DNA of 64,000 nt from DATJCV01 sp963707665 (GCA_963707665.1 CAVPQU010000018.1:124001-188000); one strand, 5' to 3'; counted from the first letter of the stretch, positions 25,531 to 35,747 are shown. Made by a program: numbers and translations. The notes: a model not told the origin generated them from the letters alone.

Positions 25531-26466
25531 CTAGGGTTCGCCAGCGCTGGCGGAGCCGGCCGACAGATATTGCGCCGGCACCCGTCCGGTCTGCACCAGC
25601 GGCGCGGCGCCGGCGCAATGCCCCGGCTGGTCATCGAAAAACATGTGCGGCTTGAAGGCCGCCAGCACCTGGGATTTGGCGACGCCGCCCATGAAAAAGG
25701 TTTCGTCGATCACCACGTCCCAGGCGCGCAGGGTGCGGATCACGCGCTCATGCGCCGGCGAGGAACGGGCGGTGACCAGTGCGGTGCGGATCGGCGCCGC
25801 CCGTCCGTCGGCCGACTTGAAATTTTTCTGGATGAAGGACAGCGCCTTCAGCAGCCGGGCGAAGGGGCCGGCCGGCAGCGGCTGCAGCGCATTTTCCCGT
25901 TCGTGCCGTTCAAACGCTTCCATCCCCTGGGTCTGGAAGATGCGTTCCGATTCATCCGAAAAGATCACGGCGTCGCCGTCGAAGGCAATGCGGATCTGGT
26001 CCAGCTCCGCCAGCGCATTGGCCGGCTTTTGATACAGCAGCGCCGCCGCCACGCCAGACTCGACCGCAGCCTGCACGTCGTCTTCGTGCAGCGACAGGAA
26101 CAGGCTGACGTTGAAGGCTTGCAGGTACGGCGCCAGCAGGGCGCCGCCGGACAGCGCCGCGCGCGTGATGTCGAGCCCGTAGTGCTCGATCGAATTGAAA
26201 ATCCGCAGCGAGGTTTCGGATGAATTGCGCGACATGATCACCACTTCCACCAGTCGCTGGTCGGCGGTCAGCAGGTTCAGTTTCAAGAGTGCGCGCACCA
26301 GCGCGAAGCCGGCACCCGGCTTCAGGATCGCGCTTTCATTCTGCAGCTGATGCTGCCGGTACGCCTCCAGCCCTTGCGTGCGGAAAATCGCTTCTTCGGC
26401 CTCGAGGTCGAACAGCGCGCGCGAGGAAATGCCGACTACCAGCAGATTATCGAGAGAGAAGGGCAT
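25531..26466 (-). CDS. Cytosolic 5'-nucleotidase family protein
   Basis: A 311-residue protein similar to the PF06189 5'-nucleotidases (related to NT5C1A). Visible features are LVVGISSRALFDLE near the start, VVIMSRNSSETSLRIFNSIEHYGLDI, the IAFDGDAVIFSDESERIF segment with its paired aspartates, and VIDETFFMGGVAKSQVLAAFKPHMFFDDQ near the end. These are the HAD-type phosphatase elements of the family, which dephosphorylates nucleoside monophosphates in the cytoplasm. Single gene; the 118 bases upstream contain no other ORF. Confidence 0.85.
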   Translation of the reverse strand: MPFSLDNLLVVGISSRALFDLEAEEAIFRTQGLEAYRQHQLQNESAILKPGAGFALVRALLKLNLLTADQRLVEVVIMSRNSSETSLRIFNSIEHYGLDITRAALSGGALLAPYLQAFNVSLFLSLHEDDVQAAVESGVAAALLYQKPANALAELDQIRIAFDGDAVIFSDESERIFQTQGMEAFERHERENALQPLPAGPFARLLKALSFIQKNFKSADGRAAPIRTALVTARSSPAHERVIRTLRAWDVVIDETFFMGGVAKSQVLAAFKPHMFFDDQPGHCAGAAPLVQTGRVPAQYLSAGSASAGEP

Positions 26467-26584
26467 GGATTGAACATTTTCGATTGAACCTCAGACGCAT
26501 CACGCAGACGCCGCACGAAACGCTTGCCCAGAGCCATATACTCCATCTATATTGCATCAATTTCGGACGCCAATAAACGGAAAT

Positions 26585-28240
26585 TCATCGATACTCCGTA
26601 TCATTTGCGATTGGCATCTTGATATCCGTGTCCAGTTCAATCCGTTCGAATTCCGATAGCAGCACATAAATTCGCACGTGCCAGCGGCCGGTCGCGGGCA
26701 GCGCGAACGGTTCGACCAGCCACGCCCCGGCCGTCTGCTGGCGCGCTTCTTTTTGCAGCGGCTGGATGCCTAAAGCCGGGTTGGAGAACTCCAGCGTGAC
26801 TTCTTGCGCAGCCAATGGATTGAACTCACTGTCTTGCAGGTAGATGTTCGCACGGAGCCGATCGTCATGCTGCATCGTCAGCGATAGATCCGCCATGACC
26901 TTGTCAGCATGCAGGTGAACGCTGATCGAGGGCAGCACCAACGCTCTTGGCGGCGGCGTGAAGCGCCAGGTGGCCACCAGTGCCAGCACCATCAGCACCA
27001 ACAGCAATTCGGCTTTGATCAGGCGCCGCATCGCTTGCCGCGCCCGCGCATCGCCCAGCCGGACACGTGCGGTGAGGCGGTAGCGGTTGACTGCGGCAAG
27101 CGCCAGCAACAGCAAGACCAGCACCAGCTTGGCGCTCAGGATGCGGCCATAGCCGGTGCGCCACAGCGACTGCAGGCCATCCAGCTGCAGCAGCGCCAGC
27201 GTTACGCCGCTGGCCAGCAACATGGCCAGCACCCACGGAATGATGCGGGAAAAGCGCTGCAAGGCCAGGTTTCCCGTTCCTTCTTTCAAGACCACCAGCA
27301 GCGGCGCCAGCGAGCCGACCCAGGCCGCGATCGTGACGGCGTGAATGAATACCGCGGGACGTGCGATCCATGCCGGCGGCGCGGAACTGGCATGGCCGCT
27401 GGCGGCGAGCGCGGCGCCCAGCGCCACCAGCGCCAGCAGGATGGCCGGCCGGGCGATCTGCGGCTTGGCGCGGTTGCAGACAACAGCGACCAGCAGTGCG
27501 GCCAGCATCCAGATGATGGTGCTGCCATAGGCGGTTGCCAGTGCGGCTTGCCAGGCTTGCGGCGACCACAATCCGCTCCATGGCAGCGCCAGCGCGTCCA
27601 GGCCCTGCAGGCCCAGGCAAAGCGGCAACATGGCCAGGCCGATTGCCAGCGCGCCGTCGAGCCAGCGCGGCGGTGGCGTTGCCGATCGCAGCACGAAGGC
27701 GCGGAACAAGCTGCCGCCAACACCGATGAACAGCGCGCCATACAACACGAAGCGCGTCAGCCAGATGCTGGCCAACAGCGGCCAGGAAAGCGCCGGTGAC
27801 GCAGCAGCACCGGCTGCCGCGGTGCCGGCGGATGGAACGCCGACCGAGTAACTGAGGGTGCCGCCCACCGGATGACCGTCCGCCGACACCACCCGCCAGC
27901 TCAGCAGGAAGGTGCCGCGGACGGTTGACGGCGGCAGCTCGACCTTGAGGCCGTCTGCTTGCGTGGCGACGTGGGGCAGCGGGTGAACCGACCCATCCGG
28001 CAGCACCAGCTGAAAAACCAGGGGCGCCACCGGTTCGTTAAAGTGCAGCATGACGTCCGCCGGCACACTATCGAGCATGGCACCGTCGGCCGGCAGCGCA
28101 CCGATGAATGCGGCATGCGCGAACACCGGCGACGCGCTCAGCTGGAGCAGCGCAAACAGCAGCAACGCGCCCGCCGCACGCAGGCATAGCCTGATCGTGT
28201 TGCCAGCCGCCAGCCACTGCCGCATGCCTGCAAGACTCAT
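26585..28240 (-). CDS. Copper resistance protein, CopC-CopD fusion (YcnJ-like)
   Basis: A 551-residue fusion. After a signal peptide the CopC domain starts at the mature HAAFIGALPADG, whose N-terminal His normally binds Cu(II), and runs through HFNEPV and SWRVVSADGHPVGGTLSYSVG. From about residue 165 a CopD domain of eight or more helices follows (PF05425-like, HAVTIAAWVGSLAPLLVVL), ending in a periplasmic tail. Such fusions import or handle copper. I chose the ATG at 28240 because aaggag lies 7 bases upstream. It follows ycnI by 33 bases in one operon. Confidence 0.92.
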   Translation of the reverse strand: MSLAGMRQWLAAGNTIRLCLRAAGALLLFALLQLSASPVFAHAAFIGALPADGAMLDSVPADVMLHFNEPVAPLVFQLVLPDGSVHPLPHVATQADGLKVELPPSTVRGTFLLSWRVVSADGHPVGGTLSYSVGVPSAGTAAAGAAASPALSWPLLASIWLTRFVLYGALFIGVGGSLFRAFVLRSATPPPRWLDGALAIGLAMLPLCLGLQGLDALALPWSGLWSPQAWQAALATAYGSTIIWMLAALLVAVVCNRAKPQIARPAILLALVALGAALAASGHASSAPPAWIARPAVFIHAVTIAAWVGSLAPLLVVLKEGTGNLALQRFSRIIPWVLAMLLASGVTLALLQLDGLQSLWRTGYGRILSAKLVLVLLLLALAAVNRYRLTARVRLGDARARQAMRRLIKAELLLVLMVLALVATWRFTPPPRALVLPSISVHLHADKVMADLSLTMQHDDRLRANIYLQDSEFNPLAAQEVTLEFSNPALGIQPLQKEARQQTAGAWLVEPFALPATGRWHVRIYVLLSEFERIELDTDIKMPIANDTEYR

Positions 28241-28273
28241 GAGGGACTCCTTGGCGCCGGTGCGCGGCAAGAA

Positions 28274-28786
28274 TTACGGCTTGGGCAGCAAGTGCAGGCG
28301 TGGTGCCGGAGTGGGTGACGATTCCTTGCTGTCGATCCAGCGTTCCACGCCTTTTTCACACTCCTGCACGACTGGAAAATTCAGTGACGTACCGGCAGGC
28401 AAGTCCGGCGTCAGATAGGCCTGGAATGCAAATTCGTCAAAGTAGGCGTCCGGCAGCTTCCCGCTCCACGACACTTCCCGCACGCCCGACGTGACCTGGG
28501 CGCCGTGCAGCGTATACGCCTTGTGGTAGGTGCCGGTCACGGTCTCGATCTGCCAACCGGCCTTGGGCTGCGGCTTGATCGCAATCACGCCGTCCGGAAT
28601 CTGAATCCGTAGTTTGACGGTCGGCGAACCCTTGCAGCCATGCGGTACCTTGAATACCGCCTTGTAATAGCTACCAACTGCCGCCTGCGGATTGGCCAGC
28701 GTCACATGCGCGAGCGCGGGAATAGCGGCCAGCGATGCCGCGAGCCCGATGCGCCGTTGCCTCGGCTGAATGTGAAATGCGAGCAT
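28274..28786 (-). CDS. YcnI-family copper-binding protein (DUF1775)
   Basis: Periplasmic protein of about 170 residues. The signal peptide ends at ALA, leaving the mature start HVTLANPQA; the N-terminal His with a nearby Trp is the copper-binding brace known from Bacillus YcnI. The conserved YYKAVFKVPHGCKGSPTVKLRIQIPDGV and SWSGKLPDAYFDEFAFQAYLTPDLPAG segments are intact. A GTG nine bases upstream is a possible alternative start. It lies between the TonB receptor and copCD, a common copper-acquisition grouping. Confidence 0.9.
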   Translation of the reverse strand: MLAFHIQPRQRRIGLAASLAAIPALAHVTLANPQAAVGSYYKAVFKVPHGCKGSPTVKLRIQIPDGVIAIKPQPKAGWQIETVTGTYHKAYTLHGAQVTSGVREVSWSGKLPDAYFDEFAFQAYLTPDLPAGTSLNFPVVQECEKGVERWIDSKESSPTPAPRLHLLPKP

Positions 28787-28884
28787 GTCATTCACCTTTG
28801 AAAAAATACGGGAAAATAGCCCGGCCGCACAACGCGGCAGCACGCAACTGCGTTGGCAGGTTAGTACGAACGGCTTTCCACTTC

Positions 28885-30982
28885 CTAGTATGTCAATTCA
28901 ATTCCGGCATACACTGCGCGTCCTTCACCGGGATAAAACTGCGGGCCGGCTTTCGGACTCATCAGCATCGGCGATGACACCGGTGGTGGCCGCATAGATT
29001 TTATCGCCCAGGTTCCGGGCATCGACAAACCACGACAGGTTTTTGCTGACGCGCTGTCCGAATTTGAAGCCGAAAACGCTGTAGCCGGCCGCCTGCAAGT
29101 TGTTGGCGTGATCGACATAGGTGGCGGAGGCAGCGCGGATATTCGGGCCGAAATACATGCCGTTGGCGAGCTTATAGAGCACTTCGGCGGTGACGACCTG
29201 GCGCGGCACGCCGGCCAGCCGGTTGTTGCCATAGCTGCGATCGCCGTCAAAGCGGAAGTCGTTCAGCAGGTAATTGGCGCGCAGCGTCCACGCCGCACCG
29301 AAGTTGGCTTCGAGGCCGGCTTCAATGCCCTGATGGATGGTCTTGTCGGCGTTGACGGTACCGAGCGGACTGGTTATTTGGAATCGTTCAATGCCAGCAG
29401 TTCATTTTGCAGTTCGGCGCGATAAAGCGACAGGTCCCAGCGCAGAGTCGCCCCATGCTTGTTCTGGCCAGTCCGCGGCTGCCGATTTCGATGGTGTTGG
29501 CGCGTTGCGCGCCACCGGCGTCATGTTCGGTCCTCCCGCCAATTCGCCAAATGTCGGCGGTTCATAACTGCCGCTCAGGTTGCCGTAGAGTTGGATATCG
29601 GCGTTCACCTGATGCAGCACACCGAGTTTCGGCGACACATGACGGAAGGTTTGGTCAACGCTGCTATCGACCCCGTTGTTCCGTAATTGATCGTCCAGCT
29701 TGCGTTTCGAACTGACGGCCTGCGCCCCCAGCACCAGTGCGGTGGCCGGCAAGAAATAATACTGATTCTCGGCAAAGACGGCGTAATTGTTCGAGCGCTG
29801 TTGCGACTGCGCCGTGCGTGCTCGCGGGCTGGCCCTGCGCGTTCACAAAGCGATCGTCGGCCAGCGTGCCTGCCGCCAGCGACGCGCCGACAATCAATTG
29901 GTTTTTATGGCCACCCAGCGGCCGGTTGCTGATGAAACGCGCATTGACGCCATAGTCGTCCGATTTTTGTTCCAGTACCTGGAAGATCGGATGGAACAAG
30001 GATTTATAGGAATAGAAGGCGCCGAGTTCCACGCGCTGCTCGGCATCCAGGCGCAGCGTGCTCAGGTTCGACAGCCGAACCAGCTTGAAATCGCGGTGCT
30101 GGTCGCCGCTGATGGTGAAGGGATCCGACTGTCCTGTCGCGGATTGGCATTCATTTCCGCCTTGGTCAGCGCACCCGGCAACTCCGAATTGGTGTTGACC
30201 GCATTCAGGAAGAAGCGCGTTTCGACCGCATCGCTGAGCCGGAAGCCGAGGTTGCCGGAAATGCGCTGCGTATTTTGCCGCGCATGGTCACGGAATCCAT
30301 CCTGGTAAAACTCGGAGCCGGCGATGAACCAATCCAGCGTGTCGGTCTTGCCTGCGGTGGCGACCTGGGCGCGCTTGTAGCCAAAGCTGCCCAGTTCCAC
30401 CCGCGCTGCCACCGGGGCGGCGGTCAGTCCGGAGGGGCTGACGAAATTGACCGCCCCACCCAAGGTGGTGGAGCCGAACTGCAAGGCATTCGCGCCACGA
30501 TAGACTTCGATATAACGGGCGGAAAGTGGTTCGACCGCCTGAAAATCCACTGCGCCATCCGCCAGATTGAGCGGCACGCCATCCTGCAGCATCTGGATGC
30601 CGCGCATATGGAAGGTGCGTTGCAGGCCCGAGCCGCGAATCGACATCCGCGATTCTTCGGCGCCGAAACGCGAAGCCACAAACACGCCGGGTGAAAATTG
30701 CAGGGCGTCGCTGAGCGTCGATACCCGGCCTTCCCGGTATTGATCGGCATCGACGATATTGGCACCGCCGGCGACGGTTTCAAGCCGCGCCCTGGCTTCC
30801 TCGATGGGTAACAACGTATCCGAGCCGGCCGGCTTGGCGCTCACGGTAATGGCCGGCAACGTCTGTTCCTCGGCGTAGGCGCCCGACACCGCGAGAGCCA
30901 GGAGTGAAAGCATGACGGGCCCGGCCAATTTGACGACTGGGTGGATGTACTCGCAGCCGCGAGTTGCAGCGATTGTGTGCAT
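28885..30982 (-). pseudogene. TonB-dependent outer-membrane receptor, many frameshifts
   Basis: Outer-membrane gated-channel receptor. A signal peptide, plug domain (LETVAGGANIVDADQYREGRV, SRMSIRGSGLQ, then VEVYRGANALQFG-like IEVYRGANALQFGSTTLGGAVNF) and strands of the barrel are recognisable over about 700 codons, ending in GEGRAVYAGIELTY with terminal Tyr. The frame changes at least six times: near 30130, 29815, 29512, 29465, 29375 and 28970. Homology continues on each side, so sequence errors or a decaying gene are both possible. Operon position upstream of ycnI and copCD suggests copper (OprC-like) import, but the plug resembles general FecA-like receptors. Confidence 0.85.
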
Positions 30983-31191
30983 TGCGTTCCTGATAAAAAT
31001 TGCTTGATTCGTGTTAGCAGCCCAAACGGCTATCGGTGGCTGTGTTCCATGACGTGCGTGGCGGGAACGACAGTCTTTCTTCACACGCTATTTATATGGT
31101 GCCGGGGAGGTGGCCGTCAGCGCCCGATTCGATGCGCCACAGGGCGCATCAACACTGCACGCTGATGCGGGCAGTCGGACAGCAGAGGCGA

Positions 31192-31596
31192 TCAGAGCGG
31201 CGCGGGAGGCGCGCGCGGATTGGCCGCCGTCCAGGAGAACAGCGGCTGCGGTGCGTGGTAGAAAAGAGGCGGGAGAAGAGCCGGGCCCGGATCGGGCATC
31301 AGCGCCGACATGGCGCTCGCCGGCAAGGCAAGGTCGCCGGCGTGCGAGGCGCAAAACGGGCAGTGCTGTGCGGCCTGGAGCTGCGGGTTGGTGGTCGAAT
31401 CGCCGGACGAGGGCGCGTGGTCTGTGGCCAGCGTGACGAAGCGGCTACCCTCCATCGAGCAAATTTCGACCCAGGCAGCGCTCTTGCCCTGCAACGAATC
31501 GAGCGCGTGCGAGATCGACGGCGCCAGCGCGTTGAGCAGAATCGCCACACACGCAAGCCATACCTGCAGCCGTCTGATTTGGAAAGGAACTCGCAT
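31192..31596 (-). CDS. DUF2946 family protein
   Basis: A 134-residue exported protein: signal peptide near residues 5-25, the core VEICSMEGSRFVTLA, and HCPFCASHAGD with two Cys and His. DUF2946 proteins occur beside copper-linked TonB receptors and SCO or PCu(A)C genes; the CPFC pair suggests metal binding. It precedes the TonB receptor by about 210 bases in the same direction. No strong ribosome site precedes the chosen ATG, so the start is uncertain. Confidence 0.8.
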   Translation of the reverse strand: MRVPFQIRRLQVWLACVAILLNALAPSISHALDSLQGKSAAWVEICSMEGSRFVTLATDHAPSSGDSTTNPQLQAAQHCPFCASHAGDLALPASAMSALMPDPGPALLPPLFYHAPQPLFSWTAANPRAPPAPL

Positions 31597-31673
31597 GGCG
31601 CGAATTATATCCGGTCGGAAAAGCAACTTGTCATGCTGTCACGTGATTTCAATCAACGAAGCGGCCGGCACGC

Positions 31674-32051
31674 TCAGGCGGGGCTTCGACCCAGCAGCAG
31701 GTCGCGCATGACGACGGCGTTGTTGTGCGCTTCATCATGGGCGGCGAATACCAGCGTGATCACGCCTTGCCGCGCCAGCTCGCCCAATGAGTCGAACTGC
31801 GCGCGATGCTGCTGCACTTCGTCGGCGTAGCGGTGGCGGAACTCGGCCCAGCGCTCGGGATCATGATCGAACCACTGGCGCAGTTCGGTACTGGGTGCCA
31901 GTTCCTTGGCCCAGAGCTCAATGGCGGCATCGGCCTTCTTGACGCCGCGCGGCCACAGCCGGTCGATTAGAATGCGCGTGCCGTCCGCGGCGCTGGCGGC
32001 GTGATACGCGCGTTTGAGCTTGATATTGGCTGCCGCAATTTTTTTTGTCAT
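31674..32051 (-). CDS. DUF488 family protein
   Basis: A 125-residue single-domain protein. The DUF488 signature RILIDRLWPRGVKKADAAIELWAKELAPS and the following LRQWFDHDPERWAEFRHRY are complete, and the C-terminal strand VITLVFAAHDEAHNNAVVMRDLL is the usual ending. The family is of unknown function, sometimes linked to uroporphyrin or metal metabolism. It is divergent from the MBL-fold gene with 197 bases between starts. Confidence 0.9.
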   Translation of the reverse strand: MTKKIAAANIKLKRAYHAASAADGTRILIDRLWPRGVKKADAAIELWAKELAPSTELRQWFDHDPERWAEFRHRYADEVQQHRAQFDSLGELARQGVITLVFAAHDEAHNNAVVMRDLLLGRSPA

Positions 32052-32248
32052 TGCTTTGCTCCGTTATTTCCTTCCATGATAGAACTGTTCCGGCCGGCTC
32101 GCAGCCCGCTGCCATATTCATTGCCTGCGCTGCTGCCGGCCACGCAAGATCATGCAAGAAACCGGCGGGTTTCCGGGCAATCGGGTATAAGCAATGGGCG
32201 ACGCCGGTTTCGTCCGGCCTCGCGCTGATTAACCATATCCAGTCCAGA

Positions 32249-33208
32249 ATGATTACAAAACAATTTTTCCGATCGCTGCGCATTCTGTATGGCGTTTGCT
32301 GGCTGTGCCTGATGGTGCCGGCGCACGGCGCCGAGACGCAATTGACGCCGGTGCGCATCGCGCCGGGCGTGTACGTGGTGTACGCCGACCCCAATCCGGC
32401 CAGCTACGACAACGATGCGCTGACCGCGAATATCGGCTTTGTGGTGACTTCGGCGGGTGTGGCGGTGATCGATAGCGGGCCGTCGTATCGGGTGGCACAG
32501 ATGCTGGACCGGGCGGTTCAGAAAATCACCAGTAACTCGATCAAATATGTGATCAACACCGGCTCGGAACCGGCGCGCTGGCTGGGCAATGGCTACTTCA
32601 AGAAACTCGGCATTCCGATCATCGCCCATGAAGAAGCGCGCAAGCTGATGGAAGCGCACGGCACCAGCCAGTTGCAGGCGATGAAGGCACTGCTGAAGGA
32701 AAAGGCTTCCGGTACCGAACTGGCGTTGCCGCGCGGTTTTTCCGGCGACACGCAGGAAATCCGTTTCAGCGACACCACCTTGCAGCTGTCGTATTTCGGC
32801 CCGAGCCAGAGTCCGGGCACCATCGGCGTCTGGCTGCCGCGCCATCAGATTGCCTTCGCCGGCGCCATCATGCAGTCGGATGTACTGCCGGCACTGACGG
32901 CCGACAGCCAGCTCGACCATTGGATCGCCGCCTTTGACAACCTGGCGGGGCTGGGACCGACCCAGATCGTCCCCGGCCGCGGCGCCGCCGGCAATATCGC
33001 GCGCATGCGCGCCGATACGCGCGATTACCTGGTGGCGTTGCGCGATGAGGTGGCGCAGGTCAAACGCCCCGGCGCGAGCACGGCCGAACTTGCGGCCCAG
33101 GTTGCGAAATCGAAAAAACTGGATGAATTCAAACGGCTGGGCGGCTATGCGTCAGTGGGACCGGCGAATATCCTGCAGGTCTTGCAGCACACCGACAAAG
33201 GCGATTGA
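32249..33208 (+). CDS. Metallo-beta-lactamase-fold protein lacking the metal ligands
   Basis: A 319-residue exported protein (signal peptide to about residue 28) with the MBL fold: IAPGVYVVYAD, NIGFVVTSAGVAVIDSGPS, then KYVINTG. Where active enzymes have NTHxHxDHxxGN, this protein reads NTGSEPARWLGN (residues 103-114), so all four metal-binding positions are changed. Later ligands are also lost: the HTPG His is Gln (PSQSPG), FAGD is FAGA, and PGHG is PGRG. The scaffold is otherwise well kept and the frame is intact. Likely a non-catalytic binding or structural protein, related to periplasmic quinoprotein-relay MBL proteins. Function unknown. Confidence 0.85.
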   Translation: MITKQFFRSLRILYGVCWLCLMVPAHGAETQLTPVRIAPGVYVVYADPNPASYDNDALTANIGFVVTSAGVAVIDSGPSYRVAQMLDRAVQKITSNSIKYVINTGSEPARWLGNGYFKKLGIPIIAHEEARKLMEAHGTSQLQAMKALLKEKASGTELALPRGFSGDTQEIRFSDTTLQLSYFGPSQSPGTIGVWLPRHQIAFAGAIMQSDVLPALTADSQLDHWIAAFDNLAGLGPTQIVPGRGAAGNIARMRADTRDYLVALRDEVAQVKRPGASTAELAAQVAKSKKLDEFKRLGGYASVGPANILQVLQHTDKGD

Positions 33209-33229
33209 CATCGTCTGCTTGCCACGGAA

Positions 33230-33342
33230 ACACTGATTAAATCGAAATGCGTCGTCCTTGCGAAAGAGGAGCGCCATGTAAGGTACTGATTCACATGGAT
33301 TCCGGCGTTCGCGGGAATGACGAGCCACCAGTTGATCAGTGT
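33230..33342. mobile_element. MITE-like element with 11-bp terminal inverted repeats
   Basis: ACACTGATTAA (33230-33240) and TTGATCAGTGT (33332-33342) are inverted repeats matching at 10 of 11 positions, with GGAA flanking both outer ends. The 113-base element carries no ORF of note and contains the segment gttcgcgggaatgacgag, a type of sequence often dispersed in proteobacterial gaps. Size and ends fit a miniature element moved in trans. The remainder of 33209-33563 shows no gene. Confidence 0.55.
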
Positions 33343-33563
33343 CTTCCCAGGAGATGAGCAGTGCAGTGCCTGCGGCTTCAAGCGGGACGAAAAAGCAAGC
33401 GCTGGTCCGGACAGAATGCGCGCGCAGCCTCAAATCGTTTCCGATTTGGTGATTCGTGCGCACATGATTGGGGCGGTGTAGCGTTGCTCGCAGAATTGCG
33501 GAACTGGCTGGTATTTGCGGAACTGCTGCAAAAATAGGCAGCGGCAGAAAGCCGCGTGAAGAG

Positions 33564-33650
33564 TGGTGCCGGGAGCCGGAATCGAACCGGCACGGTGTCA
33601 CCACCGCGGGATTTTGAGTCCCGTGCGTCTACCTGTTCCGCCATCCCGGC
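33564..33650 (-). tRNA. tRNA-Leu (anticodon CAA)
   Basis: Minus-strand transcript of 87 bases including an encoded CCA. Acceptor GCCGGGA pairs with TCCCGGC, the anticodon stem CGGGA/TCCCG encloses the loop CTCAAAA (anticodon CAA), a long variable arm follows as expected for Leu, and the T arm is GCCGG-TTCGATT-CCGGC. Confidence 0.95.
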
Positions 33651-33786
33651 AACGCGCGGCCATTATCGCTGATTTGCCCTACGCTCGCAAGAACTAGCGT
33701 GGTGTCAATGCGATATCGTGTACCAGGGGAAAGGCGTATCATCGCCGGTCTGATTGACCGGAACCGCCTGGATGCGGTGCGCTCTG

Positions 33787-35747
33787 ATGAAACTTGGAAA
33801 AATCCGCGAGCTCCTGTTTGGCAAGGCGCTTGATCCCCTGAAATCCGAGACGCGCCATTCGCTGGCGCTGGTGGCCTTTCTGGCCTGGGTCGGGCTGGGC
33901 GCGGATGGCTTGTCGTCGTCGTCGTATGGCCCCGAAGAGAGTTTCCGGGCGCTAGGCGATAACACCCACCTTGGCTTGTATCTGGCGGTGGCGACGGCGC
34001 TGACGGTGTTCATCATCGCGCTGGCCTACAACCAGGTGATCGAACTGTTTCCGACCGGCGGCGGCGGCTACCGCGTCGCCACCAAGCTGGTCGGCCCCTA
34101 CATGGGCCTGATTTCCGGCTGTCGCGCTGATCCTGGATTATGTGTTGACGGTGGCGATCTCGGTGGCGTCCGGGGTCGATGCGATCGCTTCGCTGCTGCC
34201 ACTGTGGTTCCAGGATTACAAGCTGTGGGCCGAGGCGTTATTCATCGCGATTCTGATCGTGCTCAATCTGCGCGGCTTGAAGGAAGCGATCAAGGTCCTG
34301 CTGCCGATTTTTCTCGGCTTCGTGATCACGCATCTGGTCTTGATCGTGTATGGCATCGTGGCGCACGCCGAAAACCTGCCGGCGCTGATTCCCGGGACGC
34401 TGGCGGAGACCAGCTATCTGGCCAGCAATATCGGCTGGGCCGGCGTGGCCGGCATGCTGCTGCTGGCGTATTCGCAGGGCGGCGGCACCTATACCGGCCT
34501 GGAAGCGGTATCCAACAACGTCAACATCCTGAAAGAGCCGCGCGTGCATACCGGCAAGATCACGATGATGTACATGGCGCTGTCGCTGGCGTTTACCGCC
34601 GGCGGCATCTTCATGCTGTACATGCTGTGGGATGCCAAGCACGTCGATGGCCAGACCCTGAACGCCTCCACCTTCAAGGCTATCATCGACCACATGGGAT
34701 TTGGCGAAGTCTCGAGCCAGATCACGCTCAGCATCGTGCTGGCATTCGAAGCAGGCCTGCTGTTCGTGGCCGCCAACACCGGCTTTCTCGGCGGCCCGGC
34801 GGTGCTGTCGAACATGGCGGCGGATTCCTGGGTGCCGCACAAATTCCGCTATCTGTCGACCCGGCTGGTAACGCAAAACGGCATTCTGCTGATGGGCATC
34901 GCGGCGCTGGCGATCCTGTTCTGGACCGGCGGCAGCGTCACGCTGTTGATCGTGCTGTATTCGGTATCGGTCTTCCTGACCTTCGCCATTTCGCTGTTCG
35001 GCCTGTGCCTGTACTGGTGGCGCCGGCGCAGGGAGTCGGAGCCGTGGAAGCGCCGCCTGGCGCTGTCGCTGCTGGGCTTCCTGATTTGCGTGTCGATCCT
35101 GCTGGTGCTGTCGATCGAAAAATTGGCCGAAGGCGGCTGGGCCACGGCGGTCATCATTGGCGCCGTGTCGGCCTTGTGCATTTATATCCGCAACCATTAC
35201 CGCGAGACCAAAGGGGCGATCCGTTCGGTCGACCAGGTGTTCGCCAACCAGCCATTCGGCCTCCACGCCGGGCCGGTGGCGCCGGACCCGGAACAGCAGA
35301 CCGCGGTGTTCATCGTCGGCAGTTCGCGCGGCGGCGGCTTGCATGCGCTGCTCTGGGTGCAGCGCATGTTCCCGCATCACTTCAAGAATTTCCTGTTCGT
35401 CAATGCTCGCACCGTCGATTCGCACGCCTACGGCGGCGAAGGCGCGGTCGAGCAGATGCGGGTGGAGGCGAATGCGACGCTCAAATTTTTCGTCGATTTC
35501 TGCCACAGCCACGGCATGGCGTCGGCCTCCTACCTCGGCTTCGGCACTGACGTCGGTGAATGAGGTGACCAAGCTGTGCGAGTCGATCAGCAAGGAATAT
35601 CCGAATTCGATTTTCTTCACCAGCAAGCTGATTTTCGAGCAGGACAACTGGTTCACCCGGCTGTTGCACAACCAGGCGGCGCTGGCGATCCAGCGGCGCC
35701 TGCATTTCGACGGTTTGCAGATGGTGATTCTGCCGATGAAGGTTTGA
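33787..35747 (+). CDS. APC superfamily permease with cytoplasmic C-terminal domain, two frameshifts
   Basis: A 12-helix amino-acid/cation-type permease of about 650 residues. The first helix motif LGADGLSSSSYGPEESF is well conserved, followed by PTGGGGYRVATKLVGPYMG. The frame breaks near 34121 (one extra base joins GLISG to CALILDYVLTVAISVASGVDAIASL) and near 35556 (joins GFGTDV to NEVTKLCESISKEYPNSIFF). The final 150 residues after the helices form a soluble domain (TAVFIVGSSRGGGLHALLW) ending LPMKV. Start at ATG 33787; substrate unknown. The corrected frame uses all 1961 bases minus two, which suits sequence error. Confidence 0.85.
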
